From Phoronis australis (taxonomy: Eukaryota > Phoronida > Phoronidae), in the NCBI GenBank assembly GCA_002633005.1, contig NMRA01000204.1:210564-274563 (forward strand): a DNA stretch of 64,000 nt, in the 5' to 3' direction. Position 1 is the stretch's first letter. Every line of letters begins with the position of its first letter. The translations under genes were made by a program, and so were the position numbers. The notes beneath the pieces were generated by a model. It ran no database searches. It saw nothing but the letters and a program-made list of their open reading frames with translations, and was not told the origin of the DNA. Positions 46,801-59,339 of this stretch are shown in pieces.

Positions 46801-49800
46801 TGAAAATATTTTACATTTTGATAACGGTTTTAGGCTATTGCGTATTTTATATTGTTTGTTTGCACCGGCTGTGCCAAACCTACTGAATTCCCATTGATAT
46901 TATCAAACTATGCACATTGCTGTTTACCTGGTGATGTTGTAGAATATGGTGTGCATTGTTTTATACTGAATTGTGTTTTTTAAAACTTATGAAATTTTGC
47001 AGAAGTTTCTGCGACTACTGGATGGAACTTATGAAGAAAAAATAGTCAAAGACTTGAGGATTAGCTAAGAATGGTAACCCCAATGTTTCACTTGTTTTGA
47101 CGGCTAAGTTGTAAATAGGAAATAATTTAAAGTGCATTTTCATTTGAAACTCGATCATCTTGGAGGAGACTGCTTTTCTGTATACCAAATTTTTTGAGAC
47201 TATCCAATTTACAGAATTTACACTGTAGAATGTATTTCATGTGCATATTATGTCTGCTAAGTAAAATCTTTCAGCCATTATCTGCAGGGTTAGCTTTTGT
47301 CATCTCATAATTGATATTATAGTACCTCAATGCTGGTGTCTTTACATAGTCTAGCTTTTTATGGTTATACCTCAACTAGTTTGTGCAGAAACGCACCACA
47401 GTTATTGGCATTTTAGTAAGGTGTGAAGATCCATTTCTTAAATTTGACATTCTCAACTTTTCTTCAGGGTATTTAGTTTTATCTCTGATCGAAAGGGTGA
47501 TTAAACAATACATTTGATGGGATCCTGGCTAGGTAGCATTATCGCAAGAAGGGGTTTGAGAAACAATGAACTTGGCGTGCAGCAAGTTATTGATGAAACG
47601 GAGCTGTGGCTTCATTCTGTCATTTTAAGTTATTTATCACTTTGAAACTGTAAAACTGAATTTTGATAATTTACAAAAAATGAATTTTATGATTGCTAAA
47701 ATGAATTTGTCAATTTTTGTAAAGGGAAAACCACTGTCAATCTGTTTTGTCCATTTACGATATAAAAAGAGATATTCGGTCATTAGCATCGCTTGTGTGG
47801 TGCCTCTCACCAAACAATGTTAAGTAAAACTTTAAGCAATTGTGGCAATATAGTAATCCCTTAAACATTTTCCTTTTTTCCGTTTTGAAAAAATTATTTT
47901 ACAAGAGATTTAGAAAATTTTACAAGCAACTAGACACAAAATTGCCTACCAGTTTGAATAGTGTAGACATACTTTTACACCCATGTTCATTTCAAAGACC
48001 TTAGCATTATATTTATGTTATAGTTTTTTGATTTTATAATTGGTGAGCAAAACACCCTTTGTAGAAGGTAACATCTTTTGTATGGCTACACGTGTCATTT
48101 CAGGCAGGTTAAATCTAAAAATTGTTGCTTCAACCATCATTAACTGTTCGAATGCCATGGTCAGCGAATGCCCCTTAGGACTTTTGGGTAACTTTTCTTC
48201 TCACCGAATTGGTGAAAATCCTCACTTTGTTTTTTTCTTTCAAATTCTCAGCGTTTTTAAATTATGGCGTAATCTGGTTTTATTCAAGTTACTTTAAATT
48301 CATCATCAATTTTGCCATGACTTGATGGCCCCCCATTTTCTTTGCCCAAGCCAATACTGTGTGTATACGACAACAAATGAACAGGGCCCATAATAAACCA
48401 CTCAGTCTTCTGCCCATCTGTCATTTCGTCACCGATACATCTTGAGATTAGCTTTCCATTTTTTTGGTATTAGCTTTAATTATTCACTTTGGAAATAGAC
48501 TAAACTTTCCCCAAACTAGTAGATCTGAACCAAGTTGCACATGATATTGAAAACGTGCTATTTTGATTGGACATCAAACATACACTGGGCCGTCTCAGAT
48601 TACACGGCGATGAGAACTCTTCTGTCCCAGAAATAAGAAAGCGCTTGGCCTGACATTTTGGAATTCAAGCACGTTTTGTTGTCTCCCATTGATGTCAGGA
48701 AGGCGAAGAATTTCGGATCACGCCTCCACGGGTATTTGTCCAGTTTATCAAACTTCCTCAGCCCACACCACAGCCGGTGAACACTTTGGTGGCATTGGAA
48801 GAATAAACAGTAAGATTAGTGCAACTGAGGAAAACTTGTAAAGAATTGGACAACAACAAACGTCATGTGAAACTCCAGTGGCACGAAAACGAGACAGCAA
48901 ATGTGCCTGATGGATGTTTACAGCATTGAGTCTTGCTGTGTAATTCGGGATGCCCCTATTGGAAATAAATATTAAAAATAGAATAAGCCATTATTGAGAA
49001 TGAAATAATCACTGAGCGGATAATGCCCCAAAAGTGATATGGGTGGATCCAACATCTTGTCTGACGTGAATGTCTGGGCAATAAACTCGAATGCAATCCA
49101 TTGGTAAAGAGTACGAAGTGTGGATGTACGGTTTCATGACAAATAGTGACCTAAACTCCCGCATGCAAGCCTTGGACAAGATATTGAAAATGCTGGACCA
49201 ATTAGTCTGGTTCAGGGGAGAAAACAAACATGGACTTGACCATCTGTGTTTTGTAGTGATCCCTGAAACTGAAATTTGTTGTTTTGGAGTGTATCTTTAC
49301 ACTGAAATTTAAACTTTCAAAAAATTTTGAAATTGTACAAGTTTTCGCTTGCAGTATACAGATTTGTAGTACGAAGGTTACATGTTTATGTGACAGATGG
49401 GTATGCAGCCCTGTAAAGCCAGAGTTGTTACTTTTCTTATGTTTTCTGCTAATTAGCTATATGACTACAATTTTGACAAAATTAATGAAATACTGAAACC
49501 CTTTCACGAAAATATTGTTATATAAATGTAAACCAAACAGCATGTGTTGTAAAGTTCAAACTTGGCCTTTTTTCACAACAGCACTTACTTAGAAACATTT
49601 TAAAATAAAGCCTCAATGCTCATTATAAGATCCATAAAAGTGGTTACCTTCTATTGGAACATACGACAAATTTTCTCATTAGTGAAACGACCTTTTTTAT
49701 AAAATGACATTAAATAAATGTCGACTTGACTCAACTTGAGTCACTTGAATAGGAGTCCATAAACCTTTCACATGTTTTTTGCAATATGCCTAGAGTAACA

Positions 49801-50191
49801 TTAGTGCTGTTGCCCTCTATTTTGGAATCCCAGAAGTATTTCAGGAAAGAAATGCACGTAATTCCACAAACGGTTGTGTCCCTAAGGATTCATGAAAACC
49901 AGAAAGTTATGTCGCCCCTATTGGCAGACACTGACACTAAACGGTGAGTACAATACTGGGCATGTCATGCCAACAACAGTGGTTTTACTATACAGATAAT
50001 GATCAGAATTTTAACTGAATCAACAAATCATGTAGATCATGAACAATTTTACCTCAGCATTGAATTCAGCGAAATTTGGTGAAACACAGAATATCAGAAA
50101 ATTCCAAATGCAAAATTCCTAGAACAACTGCTTGAAAAATACATGGGATTATTGCCATTAATTTTCACTTGTGAATGGCACAGTTATCTTT
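46801..50191. other. Unannotated stretch
   Basis: AT-rich, with moderately GC-richer sequence near 48590-48900 that shows no gene structure. No repeats recognised. Confidence 0.45.
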
Positions 50192-50233
50192 CTGCCCAGT
50201 ATTGGATAAATCCTGCCCAGTATTGGATAAATC
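50192..50233 (+). repeat. 21-base tandem duplication
   Basis: CTGCCCAGTATTGGATAAAT occurs twice in a row at a period of 21 without a difference, a recent slippage-type duplication. Confidence 0.85.
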
Positions 50234-50454
50234 ATGGCTGTAATGGAATAGAATTTAAGCCTACTGTCCTTGCGATATTGTTTAATATTGTTGTTTTTAT
50301 TGTTGTTATTATCGTTATTAGAACACTGATTTTTCAAGTCTTGTAGACTATATTTTTTGTTTAGATAAATGCACTGAATTAGATCACTGAGAATACTGTT
50401 GTTCAGAATAATAATACCAAGTGTATTAAAATTTTTTACTCAAATAGTGGTTTA

Positions 50455-50790
50455 ATGTTAGTGAAATTTGGATGCTCTGTTCCTGTGAATATGATGATGG
50501 ATCACGGTGATTTTCAGACAAATCCTACTCCTGTTGGACTACTAATTGGGAATTTTATTTTTATGATGTCTGCTTTAAATTATTTTATCTGTTGACGAAG
50601 AAGAATCTTTACAAAACTTGGCAGATATATTTGTGTTAAGGAGGGAAGGTCATTTGAAATTTTTCAAATGGTTCCAGTCATGTTTTATGACCCTTTGTAG
50701 CAATTTTGGTTTCACACATTGCTGCATACCGGTGGCTAAAGCGCCCCCTCTGTTCCTTTATTTTCGTGCCTCATTTTCGTAGTTCTAGAT
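50455..50790 (+). repeat. Modular repeat family, copy 8
   Basis: AAATTTGGATGCTCTGTTCC, GATCACGGTGATTTTCAGAC, ACTACTAATTGGGAATTTTA, ACAAAACTTGGCAGATATAT, TTAAGGAGGGAAGGTC, GACCCTTTGTAGCAATTTTG and GCGCCCCCTCTGTTCC follow the family order in diverged form. Neither head nor tail. Confidence 0.65.
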
Positions 50791-51083
50791 CTCACTCAGT
50801 CAGTCTTGAATTTTTTTGCTTTACTGTAATAGACATCAAATATTCAAAAGTTCAATAATATTTGGTTATGGTAATTAATTATCATATTGAGGAATATGAC
50901 TTTGTGCTCCTCTTCAGCAGGCAATTAATTACATTAAATGGGTCTGCGGTTTATTTAATGAGTTACTTGAAGCACAGAATCTCTGCCACACTTGTGAGCA
51001 GGGATGGTTGCGCATTAATTTCAGTTGATCTCACATGGCTTGTGAGATAAGAGAAGCACCAAAAGCAGTGTGGACATGCTCCT

Positions 51084-51164
51084 AAAGAGCCCCCACCAAC
51101 AGAAAGCTCCTGTGGAGGCTCTTACGGAAAGAAGGAGCGAAAAAGCTCTCGTGGGGGGTTCTTT
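51084..51164. repeat. Hairpin-forming inverted repeat (81 bases)
   Basis: AAAGAGCCCCCAC (51084-51096) pairs with GTGGGGGGTTCTTT (51151-51164). Inside, AGCTCCTGTGGAGGCT is self-complementary and GGAGCGAAAAAGCTCTC adds a further short pairing. Compact, GC-richer than its surroundings and multi-stem, so a structured RNA is possible, as is a degraded mobile element. Confidence 0.5.
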
Positions 51165-51357
51165 TGAAAATCCACCGTATATAGCACAAGTTAGAACTTT
51201 GATGTGTGACTTAGTCATTGAACATGCTGTGTTTGCCATAAACAAAACTATGTGAATTTCCCTTGCTGTTCCTACGGTCGTAGGTTTGCCAATAAGTGAA
51301 ATCTCAAAACACTGTTAGTTTTCTAAATTATTTTGTTTACTTTGATGCAACTTAACA

Positions 51358-52010
51358 GAGATGAAAAGGAGACCGGGGTAAACGATATAAGGTCATTTAT
51401 TATGACTAATACAATTACAAGTAATAGATAGCAAATAAAAATAAGTAAAATAAAAATGATAATCTCTGGTGAGATGGGCAATAAGAAAGCGCTGGCCATT
51501 TGGAGGTACGAGAAAACGACGAAAAGGGGGATGCAGGTAGGAGGTGGGAAAAAATACACAAGTTTGACAACGTACGTCAATGTGGCCGTAACAAAGAAAG
51601 TGAACTGAAACACAAGATTACATAGCAAAGAGAATGCTTAAGGACACGTGACATTCATCAGCCTATGAGAGCCAGTGGAGAGCTGAGCTAACTTAGGGCA
51701 CGTGATAACAATAGACCAATAAGAAGACTGGGAAAGCGAAGTAGTCCTAAACAATGGAATTAGTGGATTAGACGGAAGTGAGGGGGAAGGGGAGTAAGAT
51801 GGGTTCATATGCTCACATAAATATATTTAACAAGTAAAATACCATTTGTGATCGTAATATGTCCCAAATAATATGTTGTGCATCACAAGCTTGTTACCTG
51901 AGATGAAAAGAAGACCGCGGTAGGCGATATAATGTCATTTATTATGATTAATACAATTACAAGTAATAGATAGTGAATAAAAGTAAGTAAAATAAAGAAA
52001 TGGTAATCTC
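51358..52010. mobile_element. Possible TRIM-like element with direct terminal repeats
   Basis: 51358-51466 and 51900-52010 are about 90 percent alike, beginning GAGATGAAAAG and ending AATCTC (so each repeat has short inverted termini). After the left repeat comes TGGTGAGATGG, placed like a tRNA primer-binding site. A purine tract (GAAGTGAGGGGGAAGGGGAG) lies near 51775-51795, but about 100 bases before the right repeat rather than next to it. No gag or pol frames. A simple segmental duplication is the alternative. Confidence 0.4.
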
Positions 52011-52070
52011 ACAGGCTATAAAAAGCACTATAAGAGATGTTGTAAGACAGCTCATGCCCAACTGCAGGGT

Positions 52071-52910
52071 GGGGGCATATTGCCGTCATCTTTGTCTGGG
52101 CGACCGGCGTCCGCAGCTATATCTCCTAAACCCTCTGGCAGGATCTTGATGCGATTTGAAAGATGTGTTCCTATGAAGCTGATAACAGATGACCATGAAT
52201 TTCGGATGGATCCGAGTACCAGTGTGCTCTTAGTAGCAATTTTAGTTTTTTATGTCTACCTCTGTATCTTCAAAGGTCCTCTACATATTTTCATGAATTT
52301 TGGCACATACCGTAGGTATCAATTAGTGAGATGATGCCATCTTCCTGTTTTCAGTGGGATTCTAGGTATTTTGCACCACCTTAGGCCACTTTTACTATTT
52401 TCAAATCTGTTTTTTGGCGTCCACCCATACTGTGGCACCTCCTACTAGGAACATTGCTTTGTTGCGCCCATTGTTGCATCTCCTAAACCCACTGCAGGAT
52501 TTTATTAAATTTTTACAAGTGTATTCATGTGAACTTGACATAATGACAATGACTTTCAGACGGATGCAACGAACCCCAGTGCCCCCTAGTGGCAATTTCA
52601 TTTTTTTCGTTTTCCTCTGTTTCTCTGACGTTGCTCGACGGATTTTTATGAAATTTGGTAAATAGCTTTCAATTAAAGAAACGGCAATACCTTTTGGTTT
52701 TGGATGAATTTGACATATTTTGTGCCATCTAGTGGCCATTTTTATGATACAATATATACCCCTAGAACCACACCATTTGCGGTGCATTCGTGGGCACACT
52801 TTAACGCTCCGTGTTGCTGTTGTTGAAAGTTTCATATGAATCTGAGCAGCAATGTCTGAGATATGATGTTCTGAATTTTCTGTAGCCAAATCAAAGCCTT
52901 ACATAACCTT
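52071..52910 (+). repeat. Modular repeat family, copy 9 (head to tail)
   Basis: The head is GGGGGCATATTGCCGTCATC. Modules follow with TATCTCCTAAACCCTCTGGC, AGATGTGTTCCTATGAAGC, GATGACCATGAATTTCGGA, GTGCCCCCTAGTGG (52579-52592), GACGGATTTTTATGAAATTT and GTGCCATCTAGTGG (52722-52735). It then has the tail (ATGATACAATATATACCCC, GTGCATTCGTGGGCACACTT) and the extra tail segment (GAAAGTTTCATATGAATCTG). It is the most complete compact copy and the best template for the family. Confidence 0.85.
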
Positions 52911-53585
52911 ATTACTGGTCAATTTGAAAATATTTGTTTGCATGTCAAAAGAGCATTATAGTTTTTGGGAATAATTTTTAGCAAGATTGGTTTGAAGTCA
53001 TTATTTATTCATGAAAGTTTTGATTGTAAAGAAGGAAAGAGTGTCTTTAAGAATGGTCTTTTTTAAATCTCACAAAAAGTAACAATTTTTACAAACACCT
53101 GGATTGTTAGTGTTTCATGAAGTAGTAGCATTCCTATGCCTTTCAATCCAGGGCATTATTGGACATTTGATCTACTGTCTGAACAATTCTCACATGTGGA
53201 GAAATCAGTGGCAGACAAATGATCTACCTTAGTTCCTAGTTGTCCACCGTCACTGCATTCAGAAGGTAAATCTGTCATCTTGCTTTGAGCAGGCTATGTT
53301 CAATGGCCTAATTGTTGCTCGGCCATGTGGATGGGCAGAATATTAGCATTTTATGGGTTTGTTCATGCTAAGTTTTCATAAGAGAGCTGACAGAAAGTAA
53401 ATCTTTGAGAAGCTTTGCCTTTAGTGACTCGCATGTCCTCTGATCAGACATTATGTTGAATTCTTCTGAACACAGTATATTAATGTGTTTTCATTAAAGG
53501 AAAGATTAATTGTCAAGCCTTTATTTCATGCAAATATCTGACTGTAAAGAATGCTTTAATATCTGAAACAGTGTTGTCTAATATA
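52911..53585. other. Unannotated stretch
   Basis: No gene or repeat recognised. Confidence 0.45.
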
Positions 53586-53824
53586 CAGGGCTCTGAATTT
53601 TCCTCTTGTCAGAGGATTTCCTCTTGTTTGATTTTCTATTTGATTTCCAGTTTCCTCTTTTTCCGTCTATTTCATCATTGTTTTGACTTTATTCACGTTT
53701 ATTTCAATTAAATTTCACGACACAAAAATATTTCTATCACACAAGCCCTTTTATTTTGTGGAATGATAATCACCTGGTAAATTTTCCTCTCTTTTTTTTT
53801 TGTCATCGCTCATTCCAAGCCCTG
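53586..53824. mobile_element. hAT-like MITE, copy B (239 bases)
   Basis: Begins CAGGGCTCTGAAT and ends CATTCCAAGCCCTG. AATATA flanks both sides directly (53580-53585 and 53825-53830), a possible eroded target duplication. Collinear with 3803-4050. Non-coding. Confidence 0.75.
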
Positions 53825-56757
53825 AATATAGTTTCTGTCATTTTTCAATTGCATTACTTTGCGTAAGGGTGCCCTTATGAAGCCATCAACTCAGTTTCAG
53901 TAACTATGTGTACCTGGAGCTCCTAGCTTTACTTGATGGTATTTGTTCGTCATGCAATAAACCCATCAGTGATCACTGTCCACTTTCCTATCAATATTAC
54001 GTCTCTACATGCTCAGTGATGCCGTTGAATAATGTATTTCCGGGACATAATTGTTGTCTTAAAGTATCCAGGCTGGGTCTTTTTATTATTTACGGAACAG
54101 CTTCTAAATTCCCCTGGGAGAGTTACGACCTTCTAAGTGTCATGAAATGTGGAGTAGCTTGTGTTAATTAAGAACCAGAGTGTGATACTGTTACGGTTTA
54201 TATACCTTTCGATTGATACACCTTTTGGTAATTTCATGCTGAGCTTCATTAACAGGTGATGAATTTTTAAACGATGTAACGAGTTAACAGTTTGTGTCAA
54301 ATGTCCGACTACGTAATTACTGACACAGATCTGTGTGCAGTGTTCAGATAGACCACCTGCACGTGTGACCTTCAGGCTGTTTGTGTTGACGTGTTCTGAT
54401 TAAATGTTCATAATGAAGATGGTAGACAGGTGAAAGTTGTTGTGATAAAACAAATGCTTATTATTCTTCATAGTTATCTTGTTCCACTGTGGCGTTAGGA
54501 TAAGCTAGTATGTTCATTCTCGAGGTGGATTTTCCAGCGGTACTGATGTTTCGTTCAGCCATTTTCGTCTGGCTGGTAACAATTCCTTTTTAGCAGAATT
54601 TTCTTACTATCTTTGAATTGGTTGTCTCTTGATAAAAAACATGGAATTACTGGTCATTACAGCTGAATTTGAAGATGATGCCAAGTGTTCCTTCTGCAAA
54701 ACGGACTTCCTGTGAACGTTGAAAAGAGTTTCATGCATACTTTAGCCTGATCAAAGTGTGTCATCATTCTGTTGCAGCATAAGCTCAATGCATGCTTCAA
54801 AGTCTGGCCCTGGTCCACTGAATTTCAAATACACAGGTTCAGTATCCACCTTGGTGGATGTTGTATGAATAATTCACCCTTGCATGTTGTTTCTAAGGTT
54901 TTCGGGGAAAAAGCCAGCTCATTCTTAAGTCTTCTGGTGATATTTTATCTGGCATCAGGACTTAAGTAGACCAATTACCTACCGCAGATGAAAAAGTTAC
55001 CAAAACCATTCATGTATGGGTATTGGGGATCCGAAACTAAAGCATGTTTTGGCTGATTTGTATCATTTTTGTGTGTGTGATAGTGAATCCAACTCATTTT
55101 GTTATCAGGAATTCAATTTCAAATGTCAATTTGAAAAATCACCAGTTTTACACAAGGACATATCAATTTATTTTAGCCAGTCTGGCTCCATTCTCAGCAT
55201 AAGGCAAGTTACCTGGAGCTCCTTATCATTATATATGATACATTACAGTCACAGCATGAGAAAGTGTTAGCTGTACCCTGCTTATCTAGACAGGGTAATT
55301 TGTTTCTACTGAGATGAATATATTAAGGTAATTTTCCATTTATTTTTCTAAAAAAATAATTTCCTAAATGGTCATTTATTATAGGCTGATTGTGCTGAAG
55401 ACATCCATTATCAAAGTAATAAATGTGACTTGTGCTTTTGCATGATTTTTATGAATTTAAAAAAGCAGTCATACCGAAAATGACCCCGAATTTCAGAGTA
55501 AAAAATTTTGCCAATTTTATTAAGCTAGGCTATTTGGTTTTTTAATGGATTAGTCAATAGAAAACAAACATTATTACAGAGCAAGTTGTGTTTACTATGT
55601 TTACGCAAAGCCATATAGCATCGGGGTGCACATCTGGTACTTGTGGTTTACATCCACTTGTACTGGTAGCCAAAGAGCCTAAGTGCTGTTAGTAATTTGT
55701 TTGTGTTCCATTTTTGGTATACATCTAATGTCATTAACACATGGAAATTTCATGTATTAACTACATCGCAGCATACGCATCTCATAACTGACCCACAGAT
55801 TTCAGGCTGCGTGAACAAACTCAGACCCATACCAGTATTTTTCTAAAATGTATCCTACCAGTGTATGCGTGTTGTTTTACCTGACTGCATTGTGTTGTTT
55901 GTCTATGTTTATTTAAGTATGCTTATGGATTTTCTGTTAAAGTTGCTAGCATCTGGTGTCACTGCCTCCAATCTTTGGTTATGGAATTACCCCATTTCTG
56001 TTCAACTGGTATCCATTTTGCTTACATTAATTGCAATCTGTTTACAGTTTACATTTGTTTATTTCATCTTAAGAATAATACAGGAAGTGATGTAATTACT
56101 GCCTGCAAATCAAAAACATTGTATGCAGGGAAGCTTCACCAACTTTATTTGGTCATTTTCCATATGCCTTTTACTTATCTCGGTAAAATATGAATTGCAA
56201 CTGGGATTATAGCAGTTACAGTGGCTGGTTGCGTGAAACATTCCCTAACGGGCTGGACAATGTTTCCTAAGTTTTCACCACATTTGTGGATCTGTTCTGG
56301 CACCGATTGTCCTTATTCCACTGTTTTATCTTTGTTACTGAATTTTATTGAAAATAAAAGGGACTTAGTAATGAAACATCCCTATTTATGGACTAAGTCT
56401 CCACTTATTTTCAATGACATAAGGAGTCAGTTTTCAGATTATATTAGAAAATGCCTTCAGTGAAAGAAGAACTCAAAATAAAGACGAATCCACAAAATTA
56501 ATGTCATAAGACTAAGAGAGCAATTCAGAGGTGTCCCTATTTGGCACTATTGTCTCCAGCCGACCAATGTTGTTTACAGTAAAATCTCACCAATTTAGGA
56601 CACAATAAAAAAATAATTGCAGGCGGTGAGGTACACGTTGTATCAGACATGCAACACCGTGCATGTGGGCCCATTGCATTGATCACCTGGAACCATTTTT
56701 ATGCTTTATTAATGTATAGTTAAAACCAAGGAGCTAGAAACCTGACTCAAGGGTCTA
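53825..56757. other. Unannotated stretch
   Basis: The plus-strand frames at 53908-54171, 55016-55270 and 55865-56095 have no recognised domains; hydrophobic segments in them are expected from T-rich codons. TTCAGTAAC and CCTAGCTTTACTTGATGG near 53897-53938 may be a deleted remnant of the 17065 MITE. Confidence 0.4.
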
Positions 56758-56838
56758 GCAGTGTGGCCCAGTGGCAGGGACTCGAATCACCACCCTCAAG
56801 TAAAGAAAGCGGGCACCTGTCGCACTAGGCCACACTGC
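56758..56838 (-). mobile_element. tRNA-derived SINE head, palindromic
   Basis: On the minus strand GCAGTGTGGCCTAGTG (A-box-like) is followed after about 45 bases by GATTCGAGTCC (B box, one mismatch to GGTTCGANTCC). The far end on the plus strand is GCAGTGTGGCCCAGTG, a 16-base inverted match with one mismatch. The same GCAGTGTGGCYCAGTGG opens the SINE at 57474. Either an inverted dimer of two heads or a tRNA-like hairpin. Confidence 0.6.
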
Positions 56839-57239
56839 TTTCTCACAGAATAAGTAAGATAGGTGAAATTTTATTTTACCATTTTTATAAACTTGTAGTA
56901 CCAAACTGATGCTTTGCCATAACCAAGCTCTGAACCATAGCTACCAACGGACAAATTTTGGAAAATTTGGGGGCATTCACAACAATGTCAGAGCCTTTTA
57001 ACAATGAAAAAGTTGCAATTTTGGAAATTACTTTTGCACAAAATTAGAAAGGTTCTTTACCATAATGCAACAGGTGAGAATCCACTTTCTATTGAATAGT
57101 GAGTGTCAAAAACAAGTGCATTGGGGGGTTTAACTGGTCAATGGTTTTAGCAGGAGGAAATCTGATAACCTAGGTATTGCCTTTTTTATAACACTGTTTA
57201 ATGCTCCTTGTAACACCGTCTTTGAAAACCGTTGTTTTC

Positions 57240-57303
57240 AGGTTCATGCTTTGGAGTAGAATCCTTTGTTTAGGTTCGTGCTTTGGAGTAGAATCCTTTG
57301 TTG
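57240..57303 (+). repeat. 32-base tandem duplication
   Basis: AGGTTCATGCTTTGGAGTAG continuing to TCCTTTGTTT occurs twice in direct succession with one substitution (CATG against CGTG). Confidence 0.85.
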
Positions 57304-57473
57304 TTTTTTTTAATGTGGTGAGTTAAGCATTTCTAATTACCCATTGTAAAGCCAGTGGAGTCAGTGGACTGAATGGAATTTATTGGTTGCTTCGTCAAAA
57401 AGATTTGCAACGGCTAATTTGATTTTTCTGGTTTCAAAAGTTTGTGATTTCAGCTTGACCTCATTCAGATGCT

Positions 57474-57545
57474 GCAGTGTGGCTCAGTGGTTTGTGCTTC
57501 GGACTCCCGTTTGGGAGATCCAGGTTCGAATCCAGGATTTACTGG
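57474..57545 (+). mobile_element. tRNA-derived SINE head
   Basis: The A box TGGCTCAGTGG (57480-57490) and an exact B box GGTTCGAATCC (57523-57533) are at tRNA spacing, with CTCCCGTTTGGGAG between them as a variable-arm-like stem. The acceptor ends do not pair as in a functional tRNA, so a SINE promoter head is more likely than a tRNA gene. The 3' extent of the element is unknown. Confidence 0.7.
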
Positions 57546-59339
57546 CAGACAATCGAGCTTTGCACCAAAGTGTCTCCTACTCCTCTGAGCTTGGTTTTAC
57601 CAGTGAATGTATGCATGGGAATGAAGGAGATCCTGATTTAATGTGAAAGCGATTTCTGGGACTGTGCTCACATTTTTATGCTGCGTGCGATTTTTCTTTG
57701 CCAGTGTTGGATCTACAAAATACAAGAAAGAAACTAAGAAAATTCTTGCTGACTGTTTGCCTGATCTGAACTGTAGATGTCAAAGTTACAATTAGTAATG
57801 TCTACATTATATGGGTCGAGGGAACCATGAAAAGAAAATATTTCTTGTACAAAACAACTTAAAAATTAGCGGGATTTGAACCCAAGGGTGGCCTCAAATA
57901 GCAAGTGGTTAAGTTCAAATCACATCGTTCCCATATCATTAAAAGCTAATGGGCCCCATTTCATGTACTTCATCAATAGATTTGTACAATTCCAGCTGTC
58001 ATCAAGATGCCAGTTTATCAGGGAATCTGATCTAAGATCATTTTTGGAGGTATGCAATTACCCAAATTTAGGGATGCTTCACCACATTAAAAATAGCCGA
58101 AATTGATGCATTAGATTTTGGTTCTCTGGCACTCATGTTGATGAATGGTTTGGTAACTCTTCCAAGGATGATAGATAGTTGGCCAGTGGTAGCTGTGAGA
58201 AAGGAGCACAAAAGTGCTTAAAGTTGAATCGATTGATACCTGGACTAACCAGGATGTAGAAAACGTATTGTCTGGAAGTTTCAGGTTCAACATTTGTAGA
58301 AACTCAAAGTCCCAGCAAATTTGTGCCCCCTTTCCAAAGTTTTTCCTTGCAGACATTAGCCAGAAGAAATTTTTGGGATTGTTTCAGGCAATTTTCACCT
58401 GGGGTTACTGCAATTGTGATGCGATGGGTGTGTCCATTTAATTACATCTCCTTTGCTAGAAACATCATCGGTGGATCTGAGTTAGCAGTGTTAAATGTCG
58501 TCCAATATTTTGCATTGATCACTTGAGAATTATGAACTTGAAGCAAGTCAAATATCTGCAAACTGAAGAGTTAAACTTGGCAAAGTTTTTTACACCAGTA
58601 GAAAGCACACTGTGTAATTCCTAATACAATTTTGGAGAAGAGTGTATATAAATCTTAACAAGAACAAATTTCATTTGAATCTGACCGTGTCCAGCCACTT
58701 GTGAGAAATGATGTTCCAAACTTTGACATTTTACATGGTTACACATTACAATAAGTTGGGCAAAGTATGGTGATTCACCTGTTCATCGTATCACGTATGG
58801 TGGGAAAAGTGGACCTGAAATTATTTTGTCAATTTCTCAAAATGAGAGCACGGTTTGTAACTGTGCTGATTTCAAAAGACGATAATAAATATTTGTGGCT
58901 GTTGGTAAGACAGCAATGCCTCTGAGAGATAAAAAAGTGACATTTCTCAAAATTCTCTTGGTATGGTTTGTCATGTCCTCGAAAACTCCTCTTCTTAGGA
59001 TTCCTGGGAATGAGCATATTGCTGTGAAGATCAGTTGAATCAAACTGTTAGTGGTTTTTGTAGAATTAATTGCAGAGAAAATGAATATTTTTGAAAAGCT
59101 TTGCCATGAGAATAATTACCTCCAAATAGTGTGTACAGAAGCATAATAGTTATAACAGCATGTCGCCATGGTAATGTTTCAGCTGATTTAAAACTGAACT
59201 ACCTTTAGCAAAGTACTTACACTAATTTCTTTTCCTATTGATTGTTAATTCCAAGTTATTTTTGCAAGTGTTCTGCAAAATATGGGATTGGAAGTTTATT
59301 GATGAGGTAAACCCTGTTTTAGTGTGCCTTAACCATGAT
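57546..59339. other. Unannotated stretch
   Basis: GGGATTTGAACCC at 57871-57883 is a lone B-box-like word on the minus strand. A tail-like repeat fragment lies near 58670-58760 (TTTCATTTGAATCTGACC, AAATGATGTTCC). Open frames near 58111-58526 have no recognised domain. Confidence 0.4.

Noticed and set aside
53897-53938. Third copy of the 122-base MITE
   Set aside because: Only short end-like words remain and the interior is missing.
57474-57545. Functional tRNA gene
   Set aside because: A and B boxes are good but acceptor arms do not pair and the sequence resembles another SINE head in the window.
57871-57883. B box on the minus strand (GGGTTCAAATCCC)
   Set aside because: No A box at the right distance, so a lone 13-base match.
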